Positions 54,601 through 64,000 of a stretch of 64,000 nt of DNA are shown piece after piece. Each line of letters begins with the position of its first letter. Within the stretch, counting starts at the first letter, position 1. Origin of the DNA: Argyresthia goedartella (lineage: Eukaryota; Arthropoda; Insecta; Lepidoptera; Argyresthiidae); assembly GCA_949825045.1 (NCBI GenBank), contig OX463807.1, forward strand, positions 41,250,749-41,314,748, written 5' to 3'. The translations under genes and the position numbers were made by a program. The notes under the pieces are model-generated. The model was not told the origin of the DNA. It made no database searches and worked only from the letters and a program-made list of their open reading frames with translations.

Positions 54601-54927
54601 GCCTTTGATAGATAATTTAGAAATATCACTTAGATTTCTACATTGTAACCCTCTATTTACTAGTTTGCAAGCTCCTCCTTTCCTCTCGTTATCTCTGTAA
54701 TAGAAACCTGTTAAATCATAGTCAGTTATAGTCAATAAAAATTCTTGGCCTGACAGTATGTTGTGCTCTGTTATACAAATGACATCAATTGGAGATTGTT
54801 TCTTCTCTAGTTCATCCAAATATATTGTAAGAGTATCAGATTTAGAGATAAGGCCAGCTATATTCTGATGCAGTATATTTATATGATCAGCGAAGAGATC
54901 TGAATTGAAATTATTATGATTATGCAC
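51700..54927 (-). pseudogene. CR1-like LINE ORF2: endonuclease and reverse transcriptase
   Basis: On the minus strand. Endonuclease: INILHQNIAGL (54880 region), ICITEHNI, VACVYRVP, IIVCGNFNINIL and FGLSDHSAQLL with an intact SDH (54927-54010). RT: YRPIALTSIMSKVFENIL (53591-53229), IYMDMTKAFDYVDH, GVPQGSVFGPLLFIIYINDL and the catalytic LFADDSTMI (52997-52464). The C-terminal part with LRYGVIFWGNS (about 52310-52270) continues toward 51700. Breaks: a stop between 54592 and 54582, stops near 54010, a TAG between 53592 and 53591, a SINE insertion at 53029-53225 and further stops in the C-terminus. The copy is inactive. Confidence 0.85.
53029..53225 (-). mobile_element. SINE family A, copy 3 (head lost), inside the CR1-like RT
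   Basis: Matches the body and tail of the SINE at 39640-39820 (CCTTGGACACTATTGACAC, then the ACTAGGATTCCCTG block), with a (TAA)n tail at 53070-53090. The tRNA-like head is absent. TCTTAC at 53023-53028 and TCTTTAC at 53226-53232 may be the target duplication. Confidence 0.8.
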
Positions 54928-55370
54928 GAAAAAATTCTAGGGTCTTTGGCTGCTTCTCAGTGTTTGAATTATAATCCGAAGTAGTAACCGCGTTTCGTTT
55001 CCCCAATTTTCAAAGTGACAGTTGACGTTTAAAGTCCGCTAGAGAGCGTCAGTAGCCATACAAGTTACTATAAATTGACAGAAATGCGTTTCGTTTTTAA
55101 TTTTGCATTTTTATCGAAACTGTAGTCGATAGTGACAGGCAGCCCTACGTTTACTTAAATCGATCATTAACTAATGACAATTAAAAAATCGTCTCTGTGT
55201 TGTACCAGCCATTAAGTAATTTAATAGCAATTACCTAAATACGCATTAGCGTTAACTTAACGAACGACTCTGAGTGCGGCTGTGAGTGTGCATATCAACC
55301 GAAGTTACCCAGTTTGTCTTAGTTCCAGAATTTACTGCTAGAGGTAGCTGCTCTTGTGTTTTGGCGTAGT

Positions 55371-56688
55371 TTAGGATACAGTGTTTTTTTTGTGAAATTT
55401 CTGCATTAAGGTAAATAATTTGTTAAGTTTTATTCTATTTGAGCATTCATTGTCAGTTATATCTAAGTAGGTTGCATGTGTAAATCGAGAGCACAAATAC
55501 CTAAATGTGGAGTTAATTTTTTTTTCGTTTAAATTCGCATTTGTGCTGACGACGTTGCAGAGTATTACATTCGAGTTTACAAGTGAATTTAAATTATAGT
55601 AGAGTAAAGATTTTAGCCTAATAGGATCTTTGTCGTTTGAACCTCCTAATATGATTATGTGGTCATTTTTCCCATAACTCTTGCATAATAGAGAGCAAGA
55701 TTCTAGCACCTTGTCCATGGTGGCGTACGGTTTGATGACCGACTCTACTCTAATTTCTTCCCCTAAGAGTCCTTGGAGACGATTACACATTCCTCTGCCC
55801 TGTTCATCCGATAGAATCATAACACGTCATCGCTTTTGTGGTGGTTGCGTTGTTGATTTTGTATTACTCAGAGTGTTACTAAGTTTTTGGGAGTGGATCG
55901 CTCGTATTGATCCCGATACATTTTCAGGTCGAAACAGAGGGGTTTCGCCTGACAAACCATCCGGAATGCTAGTCAACAATTTATTGTCCTGATTTGGCAA
56001 CTTGTTCACAATTATGTCCTTTGGCTCCATCTGTGTAACAACACGACTGGTAAACTCTATCGGCGATTTTCGTGGATACCCGACCTGTATTTTGCGGTAC
56101 TGGGGAGAGTAAAATTTTGGGTACGATTGCTGTTTGTTCATGTTCATTTCATCATGTTATTTTTTTCTGCCAGTATTCTATTCAGGGTAGCAATCCCCAG
56201 GTTCAGGTTTTCTAACTCAGTGTTTGCAGTGTCAAGTTCTATGCGTAGCTTGTCGTTATTTTCTTGCAGTTCCTCCAGTTTCTCCTCGCTTCTTATATCG
56301 CAAGGCAGGCTTCGATAGCTGAGATCCAAGACAGATAATACGTCATGCGAGACTTGCAGTTCGTGTAAGCTGGCAATCAACTTACGAGGCCCTCGTTTTG
56401 TGACATTTACATTAGCTGAAGAAGAAGTGAATGGAGTTGTGTTCTTGCTGTTCGAAGATGACGATGTATCCGAGTATTCCTGTTTATGTGGACTTACTTG
56501 CTGCGGGTGTTGACATGCATCACATTGAAAATTCCCCGGTGTTGGCCATATAATGTGCTGTGGTGATATTCAGGCAATTGTTATGAAAATGGTTTTTACA
56601 GTTCGAGCATGTGAGTGACTCGTTTGTATAGACGAATACTTTGCATATTGTACAAATCATCCTTACAAGCACTATTACCGTCCTCCAT
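55371..56688 (-). pseudogene. CR1-like LINE ORF1: PHD finger, coiled coil, esterase-like
   Basis: Known: CR1-type ORF1 proteins carry a PHD-type zinc finger and an SGNH-type esterase. Seen: at about 56670-56560 ICTICKVFVYTNESLTC followed by CKNHFHNNC, a C2-C2-H-C arrangement. At 56380-56144 a Leu/Glu/Asn heptad-like segment fits a coiled coil. At 55820-55371 the esterase-like part has MILSDEQGRGM (candidate nucleophile Ser) and IIILGGSND. Where the family has the catalytic His before LN, this copy reads IKLNKLF, so the His seems lost. Lesions: a frameshift near 56147, an in-frame TGA at 55827-55829 (a CGA-to-TGA type change), and one near the start. Confidence 0.78.
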
Positions 56689-56690
56689 TG

Positions 56691-58520
56691 TCAGATCCTT
56701 GAACTAATTAATTTGCGTTGCAGTTAAATCAAGTTTGTAGCAGAGTCCAAGTCAGTATGATTTCCTGTGATACTACTCATAAGTGGAAGATGTCGTTAGT
56801 GTCGAGAATTTTCATTCCAAGGAAATGGTTCTTTTTTGTTTAATTTTCGTTTTCTGCTGGATTCTTACCACGAAGACTTCTTCTTCTTACCATTCTTAGT
56901 CTTAACACGAAGGTTTCGAACCCGTGTCGCTGGGGTCTGAGGCGAGGCTGTTGTAGTTTACGCTATAGAGGTGTTACAAACGTTAGCGAAATATAGGGTT
57001 TATAACCTCACGCTGCATATTTGATCTGTGTTGTCTCTTTTAAGTGCCGGTAGACTGATAATGTGATCTTTGAAATACCGTTATCTTGTCATACAAGATG
57101 TTTATGTGATATTTCTTGTTTTATCCAGTATTAGAGTATTGCACTAGTAGTTTTTCTTCACTTTTCACCTTGCGCAGGATATTTGTTCGTCACAGTTGCA
57201 TTACACATATGATTTGTTTGGTTTTTATCACTTCGCACTCACTTGTAATCACTTTGTTATAATATTGTTTGTACTAGCTTTCATCATTGGATAATAATTC
57301 CACATTTCAATTGGCTGACTATTTACCGAAAAATTCAGATTTTTTGTAATTCTATGTACTTTTATCTATTTAAATGATTATTTATACGGAGCTCAATGTT
57401 TACATGGCAACTAGCACCACCTGTCCTTGTCCTTCATTTCAAAGCTCGTGGTATGATCGTTATATTGGGCTATGCGGAAGTACCTACTAGCAAAATTTTT
57501 ATTGCTGGCCGTGCGTTCTTTAGAGCCGTCATAAATCTACATTTTCATTTAATAGATATTCGGATTTAAAAAATATATCGCGGGCTCTAAAAATTCACGA
57601 TATATTTTTGTAATCTCGATGATGACATGACAACATTATCTATCATAATGACTGTGATATGAATGACAAAATGGTCGACTGAGAGATTTTTATCTAATAA
57701 GTATGCTGACTATACACTTACACACATACATCATCACTTAAGTTATTAGACGTTAAGATCGGTGAAAATAGAACGTTTATTTTTAATATCTTAAACTTTC
57801 CATAGTACGGAGCCCTAAGTCCGCAAGTATGACCCGTACTTGGCCATTTTTTCTATCGGGCGGCGCGGCGCCTCAGTAAGTATTGAGGGCCAAAGCCGCC
57901 ACTGTTTTCTCGTATAGTGTATAGTATAGTGATAAATTTTATATTATACATGCCATTTGACGCCGTTGTACTGAATTTACTTCTGCTAATTAATGAAGCC
58001 GTGTAGCTGGAGCCGCAGACGGACGAAGTCGCTGTTATAAGCTAAATAACTAAATATCACACAAAAACTGGTTAAACGGGCACAATTTTTGCCGCCGCCA
58101 ACGTATAGATGAAATTCATGACCTAATTAAAAATAATAATATAATTTTAGTGTCATTTAAAAGCTACAAGATTTACAATAATATGCCGCAATAAAATAAT
58201 TCTGTTTTGGAGACCTAATTTTGTGAAAAAAACTGCAATTACTAAAAAAGTTCTTGAAAAAATAACTATTATTCTTAAACAAAGCGTAATTTTAGTTTAC
58301 AGATAACACTTTTCCAGCGATTTTTTGTTACTGGCAGTACCGCCTATCCTAAGCATCACTATCCAATTAATTAGACAACGACAAATCCTTCCGTTTCGAA
58401 GTTATATATTTTTTGCAGTTGGCATCTAGTGCATGAAAAAATATATTAATCTACCTATAAAATATAATTGAGGGATTTTATAAATGTTATTTTTGTCGAT
58501 AAGTTAGTCAAATTTTCTTT
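56691..58520. other. Gene-free; partial dispersed repeat at 57790-57850
   Basis: The first few hundred bases may be the 5' UTR of the CR1-like LINE. CATAGTACGGAGCCCTAAG and GACCCGTACTTGGCC near 57795-57848 belong to the AAGTGCGAGTC-type dispersed repeat. Nothing else is recognised. Confidence 0.4.
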
Positions 58521-58524
58521 ATAA

Positions 58525-58985
58525 CAGCTGTAGATATTTATATATACTTAGCAAATATATTTTTTGCCTCTTCTGTATATTGGAGCATGTGGGAGAAGGA
58601 GGGCGAAGAAACTCTCACAGATTGAATTTTAGATCAATTTAAAAAAATGTTCTTGATAAACTAATACAAATATTACATTATAAATTATATATAAATAATA
58701 AGCAGGAATAAATAATTATAAAATATAAACAGAGAGTTCCGAGTTGAGTTAGAAAGTTTTTTTGTTTATTAAATTTGTTGAGCCAGATTAACATACAGAA
58801 CATTGTAATATGTCTTTTTAGACAAAGTCGCTTTTACATGGTTTTTAAGTTGTTCAAATGGCAATTTCTTAATCTCCAGAGAGGTATCTTGTTGTAGTAA
58901 AGAATGCACTGACCCATGAATTGCTAACTTTCGCGAGTCTAAGGCCCAAAAAGTTTGTGTTTATTTCTTAGGTTTAAGGTTTATA
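58525..58985 (-). mobile_element. LINE 3' fragment, same family as 15674-16400
   Basis: Shares GTAGATATTTAYATATACTT, AGGAGGGCG, CTCACAGATTG and CGCGAGTCTAA with the copy at 15700-16085. It contains 3' UTR and the very end of the coding region, decayed. Minus orientation. Confidence 0.7.
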
Positions 58986-59295
58986 AGGTTTATTTATCTG
59001 ACAGCCACAGCATTTATAAATAATTTACACAGTTTAAAATTAAATTAAAAATAAAGCCAATTACGGCTGTCTATTTTGTAACACCACACTTATAATAATG
59101 CGACACTACTTTAAATACTTAGTTATAGTTATTTATTAAAAAGATAATATATATATTTTGGCGTGTAAATCTATTTTACAAATGACTAGTAGTTATAGAA
59201 ATTTATTAACAAATAACTATCACTTGTATTTTCAAAATTTTAGAAACAGTTTTTACCTATTATATATTATAAACTAAAACTAAACTATAACTGCA
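58986..59295 (-). other. Probable 3' UTR of the restriction-endonuclease LINE
   Basis: AT-rich, downstream of the coding end at 59296 on the minus strand. No separate feature. Confidence 0.4.
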
Positions 59296-60478
59296 CTAAA
59301 CTAAATTAAAAATTTCCCTGAGTTCACTGCCGGGCGGGAGGGTGCCCAAGACGCTGGCACTGTTACCTCGCTGTATCGAAATACTGATGCGTTGAGCGAG
59401 GTAGGCGCCAGCTCTGCGGTCCCCTGACGCTTCGACGAGCCTCTTAGAGATGTCTTTGAGGACTCTTCGAGCGTCAGGGCCCCACGGCCCAAGGGTCTCA
59501 CAGCCGAATGGCATAAACATATAGTCGTCGCCGAGTGCGGCGTATTTGCGACGACCCGAATGGCCGAGTCGTTAGTGACCCTGCCTACGAAGCCAAGGGT
59601 CCCGGGTTCGAGTCCCGGTGGGGGCAAATACTTGTTGATGAGAACAGATGTTTGTACCCTAGTCATGGTTGTTTATCTATCTATGTGTAATATTTATCTA
59701 TATAAGTATGTGTATCGTTGTCTAGTACCCAAGATACAGGGAATCCTAGTTTGGGGCTAGATAAATGTGTGTAAACAGTGTCCAAAAAAAAAAAAAAAAA
59801 AAAAAAATTGCGGGTTTTGAGACACTCTGCTGCTGCCGCCGCAGCGCCGGCTGTGGCTGAGGTTGTAGAAAGGTGACACGGTGCCAGCGTATCTACGCAG
59901 GTCGCGTCCCATACTAGCGACCTCCTGCTCTGCCAGGGAATGAGCGTCATTCCGTCTGGCCTCTTGCCATCGTCGCGTGCCAGTCCATTGGGTTCAAGTA
60001 TTGCTGGCACGCCACAGCTGGCAAGGGCCCGACGGATGACGTCATTAAGATTGGCATGACGGGACCACCGACCGGCGCTGCGTTGGCAGGAGAGGCCGTG
60101 GTGACCTAGTTGGTCCACCCTAGCACCGCAGCGGCACCGATGGATTTCGTTTGTCTTTACGCCGAGTCGCAGGCAAACGGCGAGGGTAAGGGTGGTACGG
60201 TCAAGCAGGGTGCCAATGTGCGTTGATGGGATTGCGCGCAGCCAGTGTCCTGACTCCTTCTCCCTGGTAGCTAGGAGACGAGCGCGCACTGCTGGCCCAC
60301 TAGCCGTTTTTACCAGATCTTCGCGGGTTTTAATGCATAGCGGCTCGTCCCATAGCCGTTGAGAGTTTAAATTTGTTGGAAAATTTTGCCTCGGACAGGC
60401 TTGCGTCCAGGCATTCCTGGCCTCGACCAGACACGTGACCTCCACATCACCGAGTGATGGGTTTATGATTACACTAAT
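59296..60478 (-). pseudogene. LINE with restriction-like endonuclease, copy 2, split by a SINE
   Basis: Minus strand. 60478-59820 encodes the region after RT: RLWDEPLCIKTREDL, GHWLRAIPSTHIGTLLDRTT, a Cys/His cluster (CRCGARVDQLGHHGLSC) and the PD-(D/E)XK-like segment GKRPDGMTLIPW with LVWDATCVD. A SINE interrupts at 59551-59807. The frame resumes at 59550 and ends at 59296 with MPFGCETLGPWG and QRISISIQRGNSASVLG. Both parts are undamaged apart from the SINE, so this copy was young when hit. RT is absent: the sequence to the right is another LINE's 3' tail. Similar in plan to 36845-38814. Confidence 0.82.
59551..59807 (+). mobile_element. SINE family A, copy 4, complete with poly-A
   Basis: Head with TGGCCGAGTCGTTAGTGACC and B box GGTTCGAGTCCC, the family body, and a run of about 25 A at the end. 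TTGCG at 59546-59550 and at 59808-59812 is the target duplication. Removing the SINE and one TTGCG restores the host frame, so the insertion is clean and recent. Confidence 0.95.
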
Positions 60479-61480
60479 CAAATCAAATCAAATCAAATAT
60501 CATTTATTTCCATAGGATGTTGTTACATCACTTAGATCCGTCATTACATTTGTTTGGGTGAGTTCACTAACACAATGGCGGAATCTGTGGAGAAGAGCTC
60601 ACCGAAGAAACTCCACAGTCGTCGCATCTTTTGCGTTTCCTTTTTTAAATAAAATATTGTCAAATTACAAAATGAATGCTAATTATATATCGAAACAGCC
60701 TGTTACTCAAACAATCTATTCCCATGGACATCTGTCCTCTAAGTAATCAGATATCCTATAGTAACCTTGTTTATACAATTTCTGTTTTATTATTATTTTA
60801 AACTTGTCTAAAGGTAAGTTTTTAATATCAGTAGGGACCTTATTGTAATAGCGTATACAATTGCCTTTAAAAGAATTACTAATTTTATGTAGTCGGCTTA
60901 CATAAGCAACCAACTTGTCTTTATTTCTAGTATTAAAATTGTGTATATCACTGTACTTCTGAAAATTAGTTATATTTCTTTTTACATACACAAGATTGTC
61001 ATAGATATATTGAGACACAAATGTCAGAATATTGATTTCTTTAAACTTTTCCCTCAGTGACACTCTAGGCCCTAATCTATAAATTGCACGAACAGCCCGT
61101 TTCTGCAGAATAAATATACTATTAGCATTCGCAGCGTGACCCCACAATAAAATACCATAGGTCATTAGACTATGAAAGTAACTAAAGTAGACTAGTCTAG
61201 CGGTGTCTACGTCGGTAAGAGCTCTAATTTTTTTAACTGCGAACGCGGCCGAACTCAGTCTGTTCGACAATTTATTTATATGAGGATCCTATTGTAGTTT
61301 GGCGTCTAAAGTAATGCCCAAAAAGACAGTCGACTGCACAAGGTCCAATCTCTGTCCTTTTATAAATATGTCTGTAGCTACCGGGTTCACATTGGGTAAC
61401 ACGAATTTAATACATTTAGTTTTCTTTTTTTGTTGCCAACTACTCTTGCTATCGCAGCGGCGACCGATTCGACGTCGCAT
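60479..61480 (-). mobile_element. 5'-truncated LINE with (ATTTG)n tail
   Basis: On the minus strand the coding part runs from about 61480 to 60716 and the 3' UTR ends in four ATTTG units at 60478-60500. It abuts the restriction-endonuclease LINE copy 2 and may have cut off its 5' part. Confidence 0.8.
60716..61480 (-). pseudogene. LINE RT C-terminal end
   Basis: 61480-61289 has FIKGQRLDLVQSTVFLGITL and a stop near 61289. 61270-60716 has MSNRLSSAAFAVKKI, YFSYFHSLMTYGILLWGHAA, ILQKRAVRAIYRLGPRVS and a long C-terminal domain. This is the thumb and C-terminal part of a CR1/Jockey-group RT. A related piece lies at 16125-16307. Catalytic motifs are absent, so it is inactive. Confidence 0.85.
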
Positions 61481-61819
61481 CGGCCGCCGTTGCGTTCTGC
61501 GGCGACAGCTGCTCGGGCGACAGTTACTTTTTCTGTTCCGGCGGCCGATGCGTTGGCTGTGATTTACAGGGTCCTAGTCCTTCAACTGTACGAAAATCCT
61601 TCTGATCGGTGCCCGGTTGCACATCCTAAAGCTTAAGGCTCATTCTCATTCATAAGTTTGGATAACTTCAGAAGTTATGATAAAAAAGTGCCAAAAATGA
61701 CCATCCCCCCTCCCCTTATCTCCGAAACTGCAGACTCTAAAATTATGAATATATAAACTTAAGCCAAAGATTACAGGAAAACTTACCCGGAATTGCTAAG
61801 GATTTTTTTATCTGTTAGC
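61481..61819. other. GC-rich unassigned block and AT-rich flank
   Basis: 61430-61640 is markedly GC-richer than its surroundings and open on the plus strand, with Ala/Arg/Ser-rich coding and no motif. It may be part of a LINE 5' region. Nothing further is supported. Confidence 0.35.
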
Positions 61820-62260
61820 CACATACAAACTTATGATTGAACCTGGTTACGTACATGGAGTATGAAAGTAGCCGCACCAATAACTTTGTAAACAACATTT
61901 GCTATCTAAAATACATAATGCCCTCTAGAGGCCGCTATATTAATTTTACTGTGAAGCCTGTGAACAATAAAGATGCTTCTAAAGATACCTTATTTGTCAA
62001 ATTCTGATAAGTAGTTAAGATGTTCTGGTGGAACAAATTAACATTCATTCATTCATACTGGTCAAACACATAATCACATTACCCTTCTTTTGGCTTCGCT
62101 GTATTCGGGTAAAAAATCAAACATAGCGTCATGGCTTTTCCCCTATGAAGTTGTAGAGGCCCAGTTATTACAAACTATTCACTCCACACCATCCCTACCA
62201 TTGTACGGGGGTACGAAATCCTTCGCGCGCGAGTTCGACTCGCACTTGACCAATGTTTTC
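61820..62260 (-). repeat. Dispersed repeat, copy with internal insertion
   Basis: 61820-61918 and 62172-62260 match adjacent parts of the repeat at 17870-18060. The 250 bp between them (about 61919-62171) is foreign to the repeat. The AAGTGCGAGTCGAACTCGCG end is at 62256-62237 on the minus strand. Confidence 0.7.
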
Positions 62261-62297
62261 AGTGTACGTACATACTTGTACGTACCCTGAAATGGAG

Positions 62298-62383
62298 TAC
62301 GTACATGTATGTACTGGATGTGTAATGGGGTACGTACATGTATGTACTGGGTGTGTAATGGGGTACCGGTAGGTACATGTATG
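62298..62383 (+). repeat. 33-bp tandem repeat
   Basis: Two full 33-bp units (62298-62330 and 62331-62363) differ at one base; a partial third follows. Each holds the near-palindrome GTACATGTATGTAC. Confidence 0.9.
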
Positions 62384-62712
62384 AGTACCTATATGTCGTA
62401 TAAGTATGAGCACACATAAATCTGAGTGGGATTCTATAACACCCACGATTTTTACTAAACTACTACGATTTAAACGTACCCAAGTACCTATTTACGTATC
62501 GTTAGAATCGAAGTTATCCCAAGTATTCCCAAGTGTCATAGGATGGTATAAATATGACGTCATCATAAGAACAGGTACAACAGATTCTGTATGCTATATT
62601 GAGTGACAAAGAAAAGTATCTTCTAATCTTATCAAGTGGAGTAAGGTATCAAAATGAACGATATTGAAAGCTAATAATTAATTATAAAAAAGTACGCAAT
62701 TTGTACCTAAAA
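62384..62712. other. No recognisable gene
   Basis: AT-rich with several CCCAAGTA words. Nothing supported. Confidence 0.4.
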
Positions 62713-63275
62713 TAAAAAAGTAGCCAAGTGCGAGTCAGACTCGACTCTGAAGGGTTCCGTTGTAGCAAGTACATACTTATGTGACTGGATGTTTTTGTTG
62801 TAACTTTTTTTTTCATGGTGTTTGAATTTATGAATGACAAAGTTATATTTGCGGTTTTTGATAAATGTTAAATATCATAAAAACTGCTTATTTTATTTTG
62901 TTCAAACTAATTTTCGTTGTAAGACACACAGCATATATTTTTTCTAGATTTTTCACTCTCTTCCTTTAAAAGTTAAAGGGGGGGAGGGGAAAATTTCTCC
63001 ACTTTGGAAGGGTCTGTCTCTTTAACGATTTACTTTGAGGAAAAATGGTTTCAGAAACTTCAACGTAATTTTTAAAGAAATATCTATAGAGACCCCACAC
63101 ATTATAGGTTTGATGAAAAAATAAATGTTTTCAGTTTCATTTATTTTAATTTTTAAATTTGTGTATAAACATCGTAAAGCGGTTCATAGAATACATCTAT
63201 ATACCAAGTTTCAACTGTGAAGTTCTAATAGTTTCTGCATACAGTTGCTGTGTTTCTCTACGGAACCCTAAAAAG
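62713..63275 (+). repeat. Dispersed repeat, longest copy
   Basis: Starts AAAAAAGTAGCCAAGTGCGAGTC and ends CTACGGAACCCTAAAAAG. The ends carry an inverted GGGTTCCG/CGGAACCC word pair. No coding frame. Same repeat as 17694-18060. Confidence 0.75.
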
Positions 63276-64000
63276 CGGTCACGTACACGGTACACGCATA
63301 TCATATAAACCGAGAGAATCAAACAAATCTTTCAATAAATGATACTCAACCTAGTAGTCATACAAATAAAGTCTAATCGAAATCATAGAAGAAATTGAAA
63401 AACTTGTTTCGGGGAATCCATTGGTTATGTTGTGTTGCCAACAGAACAAAAAATATGCACCTTTTTATGAATGCGATCTTTCCAACTAGAATGATTATGA
63501 AAATTATTCTAGTAGTATACGTCTAGCAACGAGTTATGAGCGGTGGCCTTGAATGCGCAGTAGTCACTTTTCAATACCTGTACATATGGGCAGTTATTCC
63601 CGCCAACGTGGCCCAGCGCTCTTAACCCGTATCATCCCAACCATAGTAAAATAAGTCCAATTTTTATGAAAATCGTATCGGAGCATGTTTATAGATGTAT
63701 AATGAGAACTACATACCAAAAAATTTTTAATCTCATTTAGATTTTTAGTTTTGTAACCGTTCCAATAATGGAACACTAGGATTAAACATACATGTAAGAT
63801 TCTGTCAGTGGCTATGGATTTCGTTGGGAAATAAAACGATTGTATTCACTTTTTATTTATTGTAAGAAGTTTTAAATCTTATAATTATTACTTAAAAATA
63901 CAATTGCGTGTGTTATTGAGCATGAAAAATGATAGAACATTTGCTATGTAAGGCAACATTACATTTGATACACTTCATGGTTGTGGTTTTGTGGCATAAA
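63276..64000. other. No recognisable gene
   Basis: AT-rich to the end of the window, without a supported frame, RNA or repeat. Confidence 0.4.

Larger units (their letters stand above)
51613..56690 (-). mobile_element. Nearly full-length CR1-like LINE, about 5.1 kb
   Basis: Minus strand. ORF1 runs from about 56688 to 55371 and ORF2 from about 54927 to beyond 51700. The 3' UTR ends in (GAGTTT)n at 51616-51635. A family A SINE is inserted at about 53029-53225. The 5' end may extend beyond 56690. Order of domains (PHD finger, coiled coil, esterase-like, then endonuclease and RT) is that of CR1-group elements. Confidence 0.85.

Noticed and set aside
59551..59630. tRNA-like sequences with A and B boxes (also at 1351, 39810-39882, 12430-12494, 50392-50458)
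   Set aside because: Each is the head of a SINE; the ends do not form a proper acceptor stem and each continues into a SINE body, so I do not call tRNA genes.
1..64000. CRISPR array or prokaryotic operon structure
   Set aside because: No spaced direct repeats of the right form; introns, LINEs and SINEs show this is animal nuclear DNA.

Overview
The window is eukaryotic and reads as an insect genome, most likely a moth or butterfly (Lepidoptera). It is AT-rich. The one host gene has short exons with GT-AG introns. Almost everything else is transposon sequence of kinds common in Lepidoptera: BEL/Pao LTR elements, a piggyBac element, RTE-, Jockey- and CR1-like LINEs, tRNA-headed SINEs, foldback elements, and a dispersed repeat built around an AAGTGCGAGTC...GGGTTCCG core. 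The species cannot be named from sequence alone.

The only convincing host gene is on the minus strand at 18.4-21.5 kb. Four exons with matching splice sites and phases (21478-21320, 21068-20899, 19357-19114, 19042-18611) encode about 334 C-terminal residues of a class I cyclic-nucleotide phosphodiesterase. They include the HDxxHxxxxN metal site, the purine-binding Gln, and an unusual -CSC end. Upstream exons were not found.

Layout. 0-3.4 kb: AT-rich sequence with a strong hairpin, a SINE and short inverted repeats. 3.4-7.75 kb: a decayed BEL/Pao element (minus) carrying a 3'-truncated Jockey-like LINE (plus) that ends on a 50-bp copy of the BEL LTR. 8.5-11.4 kb: a foldback element and RTE-type LINE remains. 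12-18 kb: SINE and LINE fragments and simple repeats. 18.4-21.5 kb: the phosphodiesterase. 23.2-34.6 kb: an old, broken BEL/Pao element with an env-like remnant, split by a young BEL/Pao element (25615-32505) that has identical-looking 275-bp LTRs, a 5-bp target duplication and one uninterrupted 1785-residue Gag-Pol. 34.6-36.7 kb: two perfect hairpins. 36.8-38.8 kb: a LINE of a restriction-like-endonuclease type; a second copy lies on the minus strand at 59.3-60.5 kb and is split by a SINE. 40.0-42.4 kb: a piggyBac element with TTAA ends and two lesions. 42.6-44.6 kb: two related LINE pieces facing each other. 45.6-48.9 kb: a non-coding LTR element with 131-bp LTRs that I read as identical. 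49-51.5 kb: palindromes with CCTAGG cores. 51.6-56.7 kb: a nearly full-length CR1-like LINE with PHD finger, esterase-like domain, endonuclease and RT. 58.5-64 kb: LINE pieces, the second restriction-endonuclease LINE, and dispersed and tandem repeats.

These genes do not work together as a pathway; the window shows layered transposition around one host gene. The most notable items are the young non-coding LTR element, the young BEL element with its structured LTR and internal pol-derived duplication, the older BEL with an env-like remnant, the perfect hairpins, and SINEs that share a tail but have different tRNA-like heads.
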